From NCBI RefSeq assembly GCF_016862315.1, contig NZ_BOMS01000003.1, positions 1 through 54,831 of the forward strand: DNA of 54,831 bases. The letters are read 5' to 3'. The position numbers and the translations under genes were made by a program. This DNA comes from Actinoplanes palleronii. Its GTDB lineage: Bacteria; Actinomycetota; Actinomycetes; Mycobacteriales; Micromonosporaceae. A model generated the notes under the pieces. The model was not told the DNA's origin, made no database searches, and was given only the letters and a program-made list of their open reading frames with translations. This document shows positions 42,119-50,135 of this stretch, piece by piece (the stretch's first letter is position 1; every line of letters begins with the position of its first letter).

Positions 42119-42453
42119 CGCATCTCCCTCGTGGTCGTCCGCGCCGATGGCGGCTCTCGGGAAGGTAGGTGCACCGCCCGGCACCGACCACCGGATCCGG
42201 GTGAACGGGGGATGAACGTCGATGTCGTATATCCGTCGTCTACCCGGCCCGGCCAGCATGCGAGGGCACGACAACGACGCGCCGTCACCCTACTGACGGC
42301 GGGGGCGGCGGGTACGTGGTGGCGGGCGGCCGCCGGGCGCCCGCCGCCCGCCGTCGTGCGCAAGGGGCGCTGAGCACCGATGCAAGTGACAGGCAAGTGG
42401 GTCCGGGAACACTGTCCGCTCCGAAGCCGACAGTCACACCGAGGAGCGACCCC
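42119..42453. other. 335-bp divergent intergenic region between phoX and hemerythrin gene
   Basis: The phoX side holds a two-unit PHO box (42200-42217). The middle (about 42316-42360) is very GC-rich with overlapping GGCGG/CCGCC complementarity that could fold into a hairpin. No gene is seen, and I find no clear promoter for the hemerythrin gene. Confidence 0.6.
42200..42217 (-). promoter_or_regulatory. PHO box (PhoP binding site) of phoX
   Basis: On the minus strand it reads GTTCATC-CCCC-GTTCACC: two 7-nt units with the 11-nt repeat spacing of PhoP direct repeats in Streptomyces (consensus GTTCACC). The second unit is a perfect match and the first has one change. It lies 82 nt upstream of the phoX start, in the right orientation. 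Confidence 0.8.
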
Positions 42454-43113
42454 TTGCCCGGCACGAGCACCCCGTACACCCAAGAAATGATCATGATCCA
42501 TCGGGTGTTCCGCCGCGAGGCCGCCCTGTTACTGCAGTTCGTCGGCGTGGCCGGGGAGGGCGACGTCGCGCGGTCCCGGCAGGTGGCCGACGCGGTCCGC
42601 GAGTACATCGGTGCCCTGCACCACCACCACACCACCGAGGACGAGCTGATCTGGCCGCTGCTGCACGCCCGCGCCCAGGTCTACGACGACCTGGTGGTCC
42701 GGATGGAGCAGCAGCACGAGGCGCTGGACGGCACCCTCACCGACATCCAGACGCACCTGCCGCGCTGGGAGGCCACCGCCGAGGAGCAGGACCGGGCCGC
42801 GCTGGCCGACGCGCTCGTGGTGCACCTGCGGATCCTGCACCAGCACCTCGCCGACGAGGAGTCGCTGGTGATGCCGCTGGTCGAGGACTTCCTCACCCCG
42901 CCGGAGTGGGAGCAGGTCGGCAAGCAGGGGCTGGAGAACGTGCCGAAGTCGAAGATCTTCCTGGCCCTCGGCGCGATCCTGGAGGACGCCACCCCGGCCG
43001 AGCGCGCCGAGTTCCTGAAGAAGGTGCCGGCGCCCGGCCGGCTGCTGTGGCGTCTGGTCGGCCGGCGGCAGTACCGCCGGCAGATGGCGACGCTGCGCGG
43101 CGGTGTCGCATGA
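42454..43113 (+). CDS. hemerythrin HHE-domain protein
   Basis: About 219 residues; the TTG at 42454 is chosen because AGGAG lies 7 nt upstream. The hemerythrin-type four-helix bundle spans about 10-165 with candidate di-iron ligands in H-R-V-F-R-R-E, H-H-H-H-T-T-E-D-E, E-Q-Q-H-E-A-L and H-L-R-I-L-H-Q-H-L-A-D-E-E. Such proteins bind O2, NO or sense redox change. The C-terminal 50 residues are basic and outside the domain. Its stop overlaps the ATG of the BTAD regulator (ATGA), so the two are translationally coupled, which suggests that the iron protein feeds the regulator or is controlled with it. Confidence 0.88.
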   Translation: MPGTSTPYTQEMIMIHRVFRREAALLLQFVGVAGEGDVARSRQVADAVREYIGALHHHHTTEDELIWPLLHARAQVYDDLVVRMEQQHEALDGTLTDIQTHLPRWEATAEEQDRAALADALVVHLRILHQHLADEESLVMPLVEDFLTPPEWEQVGKQGLENVPKSKIFLALGAILEDATPAERAEFLKKVPAPGRLLWRLVGRRQYRRQMATLRGGVA

Positions 43114-43889
43114 CGGTCACCTTCGCCCTGCTCGGGCCGGTCCGCGCCTGGCGCAACGGCGCCGAGGTCCCGCTCGGCTCACCGCAGCAGCGCACCGCCC
43201 TGACCGTGCTGCTGCTCCGTGAGGGCCTGCTGACCACCGTCGACGAGTTGGTCGACGCGATCTGGCCGGTCGGCCCGCCGGCCTCCGCGGTCGCCACCGT
43301 GCGCACCTACCTGTCCCGGCTGCGCCGGCTGCTCTGCGGGCCGTCCGGCTCGCCGAACGCGGTCCGGATCGGCTGGATCGGCGGCGGCTACGTGCTGTCC
43401 GCCCCGCCCGGCTCGCTCGACGTCCAGCTGTTCCACCAGCACACCGCCCAGGCCGCCGGCGCGATGCGGCGCGGCGACCACCCGGCCGCCGCGGCGGCCC
43501 TGCGCGCCGCGGTCGGCCTGCACCGGGGCACCCCGCTGGCCGGCGCGGCCGGCGGTTACGTCGAGGGCCAGCGCGCCCGCCTGACCGAGCTCTGCCGCAG
43601 TGCCGCCCTGGACCTGGTCGCGGTCACCGTCGAGCTGGGCGGCTACCCCGAGGCGATCGCCGACCTGCGCGCCATGGTCGCCGAGGATCCGCTGCGCGAA
43701 CGCTGCCACGCGCTGCTGATGACCGCTCTCTACCGCGCCGGCCGCACCGCCGACGCCCTGTCCCACTACCGCAAGGTCCGCCGCATCCTCGCCGAGGAGC
43801 TGGGCGTCGAGCCGACTCCGGCCCTCCGCCACCTCCACCAGCGGATCCTGCTGGGCGACCCGGGCCGCCTCCTCCCCTCCCCCACTTGA
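43110..43889 (+). CDS. SARP-type transcriptional regulator (OmpR-like HTH plus BTAD)
   Basis: A 259-residue regulator of the AfsR/DnrI/RedD class. The N-terminal winged helix (about 1-95) has F-A-L-L-G-P-V-R-A and T-V-R-T-Y-L-S-R-L-R-R-L-L; the C-terminal bacterial transcriptional activator domain (about 100-250) has the H-R-G-T-P-L and L-A-E-E-L-G-V-E-P-T-P-A-L-R-x-L-H-x-x-I-L signatures. The length is that of minimal SARPs, which usually activate secondary-metabolite or local genes through direct repeats. No biosynthetic cluster is visible nearby. Translation is coupled to the hemerythrin gene by a 4-nt overlap. Confidence 0.9.
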   Translation: MTVTFALLGPVRAWRNGAEVPLGSPQQRTALTVLLLREGLLTTVDELVDAIWPVGPPASAVATVRTYLSRLRRLLCGPSGSPNAVRIGWIGGGYVLSAPPGSLDVQLFHQHTAQAAGAMRRGDHPAAAAALRAAVGLHRGTPLAGAAGGYVEGQRARLTELCRSAALDLVAVTVELGGYPEAIADLRAMVAEDPLRERCHALLMTALYRAGRTADALSHYRKVRRILAEELGVEPTPALRHLHQRILLGDPGRLLPSPT

Positions 43890-44020
43890 CCGCTCCCGAT
43901 CACCACGTTCACCCCGATTCTGTCCGCGTGAGGGGTCCGGTCCGCAGGCATCAGCCACGTCCCGTGGCAGCCTCGCGCGACGTCCCGCCTCCTCCCGGCC
44001 GCGCCGCGCCCCCAGGCCCC

Positions 44021-44073
44021 GGCTGGTCGTGAGGGGTGTCTCGCGGTCCGCGAGACACCCCTCACGACCAGCC
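44021..44073. repeat. 53-nt palindromic element, copy 4 (perfect)
   Basis: Both 25-nt arms are exactly complementary around a 3-nt loop GTC. The left arm begins GGCTGGTCGTGAGGGGTGTC. It is the most symmetric of the five copies, which suggests recent origin or selection for the structure. Confidence 0.9.
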
Positions 44074-44132
44074 CGCGAACCGCCCGCGCGCCGCCCCCGG
44101 AACCCACCGCCGTGCCGCGGCCCCCGATTCCC

Positions 44133-44185
44133 GGCTGGTGCTCAGGGGTGCCTCGAGGGCCGGGACACACCCCTGGGCACCAGCC
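44133..44185. repeat. 53-nt palindromic element, copy 5
   Basis: It starts GGCTGGTGCTCAGGGGTG and ends CACCCCTGGGCACCAGCC; 3-5 mismatches lie in the arms. It begins 60 nt after copy 4, so the two are a pair like copies 2 and 3. Confidence 0.8.
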
Positions 44186-44481
44186 GGGTGCAGCGAGGCG
44201 AGCACGGCCACGGCGGTGACGATCTGCACGGTGCGTGCCGGGCAGCGCCCCGGCCACCACGGCGGCGAGCACCGGCGGCCGGCCCACTGGCGATTACTCC
44301 CCGCTTTGTTGACAGTAGGGCCGGTCGGGGCCCGCACCGTTGCCGGTGAACCGCCTCGACAGGTGATCGACAACGGGAAATCGCCTTACTGTCGCGTTGC
44401 CGACGAGAGCCGCACAGGAAACGAGAACGACTCGCGTGACCCCTTAAGATCCCGGGACGACACCACACGCGGTAACCCTGC

Positions 44482-44501
44482 GTGTGGTTCCGGAACCACA
44501 C
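44482..44501. promoter_or_regulatory. 20-nt perfect palindrome with competing upstream hairpin
   Basis: GTGTGGTTCC/GGAACCACAC is a perfect palindrome 80 nt before the AfsR-like start codon. Its left part also pairs with CCACACGC at 44463-44470 (partner GCGTGTGG at 44480-44487), so in RNA the two hairpins exclude each other. It may be a protein-binding site or an attenuator. Confidence 0.5.
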
Positions 44502-44580
44502 CGCCGGGCACTGGCCGGCAGCACGGAGCGCCATCTCGCCAATCACCCAGCGTGACAACGGACCGAGCGAAGGACCCCCG

Positions 44581-47421
44581 ATGATCGAGATCCGTGTGCT
44601 CGGCCCGGTCGAGGTTCTGGTCCGCGGCGACGTCGTCCCGCTCGGTGGCCATCAGCAGCAGGCGGTGCTGGCCATGCTGGTCGCGGCCGGCGGCGAGGTG
44701 GTCACCGTCGACCGGATCGTCGACCAGCTCTGGGGCGAGACCCCGCCGCCGCGGCCGCTGGTGTCGCTCCAGGCGTACGTCTCACGGTTGCGCCGCCTCC
44801 TGGAACCGGACCGCCTGCCGCGCGCCGCCGCCGTGGTCCTGGTCAGTGAGGGTTCCGGGTACGCCCTGCGGCTGCCCGCCGGCGCCGTCGACGCGTGGGA
44901 GTTCGAGCGCCTGCTGCAGCAGGTCCAGGAGATGCGCACGCTGGGCCTGTCACCGGCCAACGCGGAGGCCGCCCTGACCCTGCTGCGCCGCGCCACCGCC
45001 CTCTGGCACGGCGACCCCTACGAGCAGTTCGCCGACGAGCCCTGGGCCGGCCCGGTGATCACCCGGCTGGCCGAGTCCCGGCTGATCGCCGGGCAGCGGA
45101 TCGCGGCGTCGCTGCTGGTGCTGGGCCGGTTCGGCGAGGCGGTCCCGGCGACCCGGGCGCTGGCCGAGGCGGAACCGTTGCGCGGGCTGGCCTGGCGGCT
45201 GTGGGCGGTCGCGCTGTGGGCCGCGCACCGCTCCGCCGAGGCGCTCGACGTGCTGCGCCGGCACCGCCGCCATCTCGCCGACGAGCTGGGACTGGAGCCG
45301 GAGCCGGCGCTGGCCGATCTGGAACAGGCCATTCTGGAGCAGCGCCACGAGGTGCTCGCCGCCGAGTTGCGGTTCGGCCTGCCCGCGGACGACCCCTTTC
45401 CGGTACGCCCGGCCCAGCTCCCCCGGTCACCGGCCACGTTCGCGGCCCGTGAGTCCGAGATGGCCGAGCTGGACCGGCACACCGCCGACCCGGACGGCAC
45501 CCCGCTGACCGTGATCAGCGGCGTCGGCGGGGTGGGCAAGACCACTCTCGCGGTCCGCTGGGCGCACCAGGCCGCCGGCCGCTACCCGGACGGCCAGCTC
45601 TACGCCGACCTGCGCGGATACGGCCCGGAGGACACCCCGCTCGCCCCCGGCGACGTGCTGCTCGGTTTCCTCGGCGCGCTCGGCGTGGCCGACCACCGGG
45701 TGCCGCCGGGCGAGACCGAGCGCACCACGCTGTTCCGCAGTGTGCTGGCCGGCCGGCGGATGCTGCTGGTGCTCGACAACGCCCGGGACGCCGAGCAGGT
45801 GCGCCCGCTGCTGCCCGGCGCGGCCGGCTGCGCGGTCGTGGTGACCAGCCGCCACCGGCTCGGCGGGCTGCTGGTCACGGACGGGGCGCGGCCGCTGCAC
45901 CTGGACGGGTTCCGCGACGAGCAGGCGCGGGCGTACCTGCGCGGGCGGCTGGGCGCGGCACTCGCCGACGGCGAGCCGGCCGCCCGGGACGCGATCGTGG
46001 CCCGCTGCGGTGGCCTGCCGCTGGCGCTCGCGGTGGTCTGCGCCCGGGTCGGGTTCACCCTGGGCACGGTCGCCGAGGAGCTGGCCGAGGAGGAGGGGCT
46101 GGCCGCGTTCGCGGTGGACGGGGTCAAACACGACCTGCGCGCGGTGTTCTCCTGGTCGTACCGGCGGTTGCCGGCCGCCGCGGCCGAGCTGTTCCGGCAC
46201 CTGGCGCTGCACCCCGGCTCGGATCTGCCCCTGGCGGCCGCGGTGAACATGGCCGGGCGGGACCGGGCCGGCACCCGGGCGCTGCTGCGCACGCTCTGCG
46301 ACGCGCACCTGATGAGCGAGCGCCGCCCGGGCCGGTACGGCTACCACGACCTGGTCCGCGCGTACGCCGTCGAGCTGGCACACCGGCAGGACGAGCCGGC
46401 CGCCCGCGCCGACGTGCTCCGCCGGCTGGTCGAGTACCACCTGCACACGGCGTTGCGCGCGGCGGACGTCTACCTGTCGTACCCTCGCCCGGTCCGCGGC
46501 GGCGCGATGGCGGAGGACATCGTGCCGGACCGGTTCACCTCCCGCGAGGCGGCACTGGCCTGGATGGACGCCGAGTACGAGACCACCATGGCGCTGGCCG
46601 AGCTGTGCCGCACCCCGGGGCGGGAGCGTTACCTGGGGCCGTTCGTCTGGGCGCTGATCCCCTACCAGCAGGACATCCGGTTCCACCTGGAGGACTCGTT
46701 CACGCTGTCCCGGTGGGCGCTCGCCGTCGCCGAGCGCAGCGACGACCAGTGGTGGATCGGGTTCCTGAGCTATGTGATCGGTCGCGGTCACCTGTGGCTC
46801 AACCGGATGGACGAGGCCCGGCCCTATCTGGAGCAGGCGATCGAGGTGGGCCGGCGCACCGGCGACAAGCTGCGGCTGGCGCACGGGCTGCTCGGCACCG
46901 CGGTCGCGATCATCGGGTTGAACAGCGCGCCGACCCGGGAGCAGGCGATCGCGGCGTATCCGTACGGCCAGGAGGCGCTCGAGGCGTACCGGCTGGACAA
47001 CGCGGAGATGGCCCGGTTCGAGGAGGCCAGCTCGCTGCACCCGATCGGCTGGTACCACTTCTACCAGCCGGGCGGCCGGGCGAAGGCCCGCGAGCTGTTC
47101 CAGCAGAGCTTCGAGATCCACATGCGGGGCGAGAACACCCTGGGCGCGGCCGGCGCGGCGATCCAGATGGGCCTGCTGATGCAGACCAGCGGCGATCTCC
47201 CGGCGGCGATCGCGGCGTTCCAGCAGGCCCTCGACCTGTACGGCACGTCGATGCCGAGCCGGCGCATCGAGCCGTTGATCGGTTTGTACACCGCGCACCG
47301 GTCGGCGGGTGACGACGCGGCGGCGGAACGGGCCCGGGCCGAGGCGCTGGGGTTGCTGGAGACCGCGCGGTACCCGGATCTGGCCCGGATCCAAGCGGTG
47401 CTCGGCGCTCCGCAGATCTGA
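44581..47421 (+). CDS. AfsR-like regulator: BTAD, NB-ARC ATPase and TPR domains
   Basis: A 946-residue STAND-type regulator. The OmpR-like HTH (about 1-95) and BTAD (about 100-245, ending L-A-D-E-L-G-L-E-P-E-P-A-L) are followed by an NB-ARC ATPase with Walker A G-V-G-G-V-G-K-T-T-L at about 315-324, Walker B L-L-V-L-D-N-A, V-V-V-T-S-R and G-G-L-P-L-A-L. A helical TPR-like part fills about 640-946. Such proteins integrate a signal through ATP-driven oligomerisation and activate local or pleiotropic targets; AfsR of Streptomyces is phosphorylated by AfsK. The ATG has GAAGGA upstream. No AfsK-like kinase is adjacent. The GH51-GH43 operon begins 216 nt downstream, but this gene does not obviously control it. 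Confidence 0.93.
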   Translation: MIEIRVLGPVEVLVRGDVVPLGGHQQQAVLAMLVAAGGEVVTVDRIVDQLWGETPPPRPLVSLQAYVSRLRRLLEPDRLPRAAAVVLVSEGSGYALRLPAGAVDAWEFERLLQQVQEMRTLGLSPANAEAALTLLRRATALWHGDPYEQFADEPWAGPVITRLAESRLIAGQRIAASLLVLGRFGEAVPATRALAEAEPLRGLAWRLWAVALWAAHRSAEALDVLRRHRRHLADELGLEPEPALADLEQAILEQRHEVLAAELRFGLPADDPFPVRPAQLPRSPATFAARESEMAELDRHTADPDGTPLTVISGVGGVGKTTLAVRWAHQAAGRYPDGQLYADLRGYGPEDTPLAPGDVLLGFLGALGVADHRVPPGETERTTLFRSVLAGRRMLLVLDNARDAEQVRPLLPGAAGCAVVVTSRHRLGGLLVTDGARPLHLDGFRDEQARAYLRGRLGAALADGEPAARDAIVARCGGLPLALAVVCARVGFTLGTVAEELAEEEGLAAFAVDGVKHDLRAVFSWSYRRLPAAAAELFRHLALHPGSDLPLAAAVNMAGRDRAGTRALLRTLCDAHLMSERRPGRYGYHDLVRAYAVELAHRQDEPAARADVLRRLVEYHLHTALRAADVYLSYPRPVRGGAMAEDIVPDRFTSREAALAWMDAEYETTMALAELCRTPGRERYLGPFVWALIPYQQDIRFHLEDSFTLSRWALAVAERSDDQWWIGFLSYVIGRGHLWLNRMDEARPYLEQAIEVGRRTGDKLRLAHGLLGTAVAIIGLNSAPTREQAIAAYPYGQEALEAYRLDNAEMARFEEASSLHPIGWYHFYQPGGRAKARELFQQSFEIHMRGENTLGAAGAAIQMGLLMQTSGDLPAAIAAFQQALDLYGTSMPSRRIEPLIGLYTAHRSAGDDAAAERARAEALGLLETARYPDLARIQAVLGAPQI

Positions 47422-47461
47422 CAGGAAACCGTCCTAACCAGAGCCGCGGACAGTCACTTTC

Positions 47462-47473
47462 GTTAACGCTAAC
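47462..47473. promoter_or_regulatory. candidate LacI-type operator GTTAACGCTAAC
   Basis: The box has arms GTTA/TAAC and resembles the LacI-family operator TGTTAGCGCTAACA common before actinobacterial glycoside hydrolase genes, with one base different in the centre. It is 164 nt upstream of the GH51 start and upstream of the proposed promoter. Confidence 0.55.
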
Positions 47474-47533
47474 AAGTTGCCGGAAACAGCGCCAGAGCAG
47501 GGTATTACCAGCCAGGACATCGACGTCTTCCTC

Positions 47534-47563
47534 TTGACAGGGGCATCGATGTTTGCGTACACA
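47534..47563 (+). promoter_or_regulatory. candidate sigma-70-type promoter of the GH51-GH43 operon
   Basis: TTGACA at 47534-47539 is a perfect -35 box and TACACA at 47558-47563 is a weak -10 with an 18-nt spacer. The region is AT-richer than its surroundings. Transcription would begin near 47570, leaving a leader of about 67 nt before the ATG. Confidence 0.45.
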
Positions 47564-47637
47564 TTGCTCTTACGCCCCTACGGAAACATCCCCGACACAC
47601 TCACGTTGCGTCTCCATCCCGCACCGGAGGACTCTTC

Positions 47638-50124
47638 ATGCCCAAGAACAGCACCCGCCTGGCCGGCTTGGCCGCCCTGCTGGTCACGCTGCCGCTGGCG
47701 ATCGCCCCGCCGGTCTCCGCGGCCGCGGTCGAACCCGACTACACGATCGCCCTGAGCCCGAAGGCCGACGGCCCCGCGCTGGCCAAGTCGCAGTACGGCG
47801 TCTTCTTCGAGGACATCAACTACGCGGCCGACGGCGGCCTCTACGCCGAGCTGGTGCGCAACCGCTCGTTCGAGTTCAACGCCACCGACGCCGGCGGCTA
47901 CACCGGCCTGACCGCCTGGACGACCACCGGCACCGCCACCGTGGTCAACGACGCCCAGCGGCTCAACGACCGCAACCGCAACTACCTCAAGCTGACCGGC
48001 ACGGTCACCAACGCCGGGTACAACACCGGAATCGCCGTCAAAAAGGGCGAAAAATACGACTTCTCGGTGTGGGCGCGGGCCGGGGGCAGCGCGCCGCTCC
48101 AGGTGACGCTGCAGACCGCGGCCGGGGTCACCCTCGCCGCGCCGGTGGACGTGAGCACCACCGGCGACGTCTGGACCAAGTACACCGGCACGCTGAAGGC
48201 CACCGCGACCAGCGACCGGGGCCGGCTCACGGTCGGCTCAGCGGCGCCGGTGAGCCTCGACGAGATCTCGCTGTTCCCCCGGGACACCTACCAGGGCCGG
48301 GCCAACGGCCTGCGCGAGGACCTCGCCGACAAGATCGCCGCGCTGAAGCCGGGCTTCGTCCGCTTCCCCGGCGGCTGCCTGGTCAACACCGGCAGCATGT
48401 ACCCGTACGACGCCGCGAACAACTACCCGCGCGCCCGGTCGTACCAGTGGAAGGACACCGTCGGACCGGTCGAGACCCGGGCCACGAACAAGAACTTCTG
48501 GGGCTACAACCAGTCCTACGGCCTCGGCTACTACGAGTACTTCCAGTTCTCCGAGGACATCGGCGCCATGCCGCTGCCGGTGCTGCCGGCCCTGGTCACC
48601 GGCTGCGGCCAGAACCGCGCCACCAATGACCCGGCCCTGCTGCAGCAGCACGTCCAGGACGCCCTCGACCTGATCGAGTTCGCCAACGGCCCGGTCACCT
48701 CGACCTGGGGCAAGGTGCGCGCGTCGATGGGCCACCCGAAGCCGTTCGGCCTGACCACCGTCGCGGTCGGCAACGAGGAGAACCTGCCCGAGGAGTACTG
48801 GGCGAACTTCCTGAAGTTCCAGGCCGCGATCAAGGCGGCCCACCCGGAGATCGCGCTGGTCAGCAACTCCGGCCCGGACGACCAGGGCAGCACGTTCGAC
48901 AACCTGTGGGCCAAGAACAAGGCGAACGGCACCGACCTGGTCGATGAGCACTACTACAACAGCCCGGCCTGGTTCCTGCAGAACAACGCGCGCTACGACT
49001 CGTACGATCGCTCGGGTCCCAAGGTTTTCCTCGGTGAATATGCCTCGCTGGACGCGAAGTTCGCCAACTCGCTGGCCGAGGCGGCCTACATGACCGGCCT
49101 GGAGCGCAACGCCGACGTGGTGAAGATGGCGAGCTACGCGCCACTGCTCGCCAACATCGACAACGTGCAGTGGAAACCGGACATGATCTGGTTCGACAAC
49201 GACGAGTCGTGGGGTTCGACCAGCTACCAGATGCAGAAGCTGTTCATGACGAACGTCGGCGACCGGGTGGTGCCGAGCACGGTCACCGGCGGCGGCGTGA
49301 TCACCCCGAAGCCGATCACCGGCGCGATCGGCCTCTCCACCTGGCGCACCGCGGCGACCTACGACGACGTCACGGTCACCCGCCCGGACGGCAGCACGAT
49401 CTTCGCCGACGACTTCAACGACGGTGACGCCGACGGCTGGACCGCGGTGCAGCCGCGCGGCACGTGGACCGCGGCGAGCGGCGGATACGCGCAGACCGAC
49501 ACGGTCTCCGAGGACACCATGGTCAAGGCCGCCACCGTCACGGACACCGACTACGACTACACGCTCAAGGCCACCAAGCAGGCCGGCGCCGAGGGCTTCC
49601 TGGTCGCGTTCGGCATCCAGGAGACCGGCAACTTCTACTGGTGGAACCTGGGCGGCTGGAACAACACCCAGGGCGCCGTCGAGAAGGGCGTCACCTCGGC
49701 CAAGGAGCAGCTGCTCACCAAGCCGAACACGGTCAACACCGGGCAGACCTACAACCTCAAGATCCAAGTCCGGGGTACGAAGGTGACGCTCTTCCTGGAC
49801 GGCGCCGAGTGGGCCAGCTTCGACGACAACGCGGTCACCGAGCCGTTCGCCCAGGTCGTCACGAGCGACGCGAAGACCGGTGAACTGATCGTCAAGGTGG
49901 TGAACGCCCAGGACAAGCCGGCGGTCACGAAGATCGACCTCGGGGGCCGCAAGGTCGCGCCGACGGCGAAGGCGACGGTGCTGGCCGGTGACCCGGGCGA
50001 GCAGAACACCCGCACCGCCGAGCCGATCCTGCCGGTGACCAGCACGATCCACGGCGTCGCGCCGACCTTCACCCGGGAGTTCCCGGCGAACTCGGTCACC
50101 TTCCTGCGCATCCGGACCCGATGA
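47638..50124 (+). CDS. secreted GH51-type alpha-L-arabinofuranosidase with inserted beta-sandwich domain
   Basis: An 828-residue exported enzyme that removes arabinose side chains from arabinoxylan or arabinan. A Sec signal peptide ends near P-V-S-A-A-A; the ATG has GGAGG upstream. A CBM4_9-like insertion (about 80-200) precedes the barrel. The acid/base is Glu380 in A-V-G-N-E-E-N and the likely nucleophile Glu467 in F-L-G-E-Y-A. Between the barrel and the C-terminal beta domain, about 560-745 holds a LamG-like or concanavalin-type sandwich (F-A-D-D-F-N-D-G-D-A-D-G-W). Bacterial GH51 enzymes are often cytoplasmic and near 500 residues, so this is the long exported form. The GH43 gene overlaps or follows within 11 nt, forming an operon. 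Confidence 0.9.
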   Translation: MPKNSTRLAGLAALLVTLPLAIAPPVSAAAVEPDYTIALSPKADGPALAKSQYGVFFEDINYAADGGLYAELVRNRSFEFNATDAGGYTGLTAWTTTGTATVVNDAQRLNDRNRNYLKLTGTVTNAGYNTGIAVKKGEKYDFSVWARAGGSAPLQVTLQTAAGVTLAAPVDVSTTGDVWTKYTGTLKATATSDRGRLTVGSAAPVSLDEISLFPRDTYQGRANGLREDLADKIAALKPGFVRFPGGCLVNTGSMYPYDAANNYPRARSYQWKDTVGPVETRATNKNFWGYNQSYGLGYYEYFQFSEDIGAMPLPVLPALVTGCGQNRATNDPALLQQHVQDALDLIEFANGPVTSTWGKVRASMGHPKPFGLTTVAVGNEENLPEEYWANFLKFQAAIKAAHPEIALVSNSGPDDQGSTFDNLWAKNKANGTDLVDEHYYNSPAWFLQNNARYDSYDRSGPKVFLGEYASLDAKFANSLAEAAYMTGLERNADVVKMASYAPLLANIDNVQWKPDMIWFDNDESWGSTSYQMQKLFMTNVGDRVVPSTVTGGGVITPKPITGAIGLSTWRTAATYDDVTVTRPDGSTIFADDFNDGDADGWTAVQPRGTWTAASGGYAQTDTVSEDTMVKAATVTDTDYDYTLKATKQAGAEGFLVAFGIQETGNFYWWNLGGWNNTQGAVEKGVTSAKEQLLTKPNTVNTGQTYNLKIQVRGTKVTLFLDGAEWASFDDNAVTEPFAQVVTSDAKTGELIVKVVNAQDKPAVTKIDLGGRKVAPTAKATVLAGDPGEQNTRTAEPILPVTSTIHGVAPTFTREFPANSVTFLRIRTR

Positions 50125-50135
50125 GGAGCCCGATC

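Larger units (their letters stand above)
43890..44580. other. 691-bp intergenic region between two BTAD regulator genes
   Basis: No convincing gene. It holds two 53-nt palindromes (44021 and 44133) in its first half. In the second half, nested inverted repeats (44463-44501) lie 80-118 nt before the AfsR-like start. The AT content rises slightly after 44285, as expected for a promoter zone, but I cannot assign -10 and -35 boxes with confidence. Confidence 0.65.
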
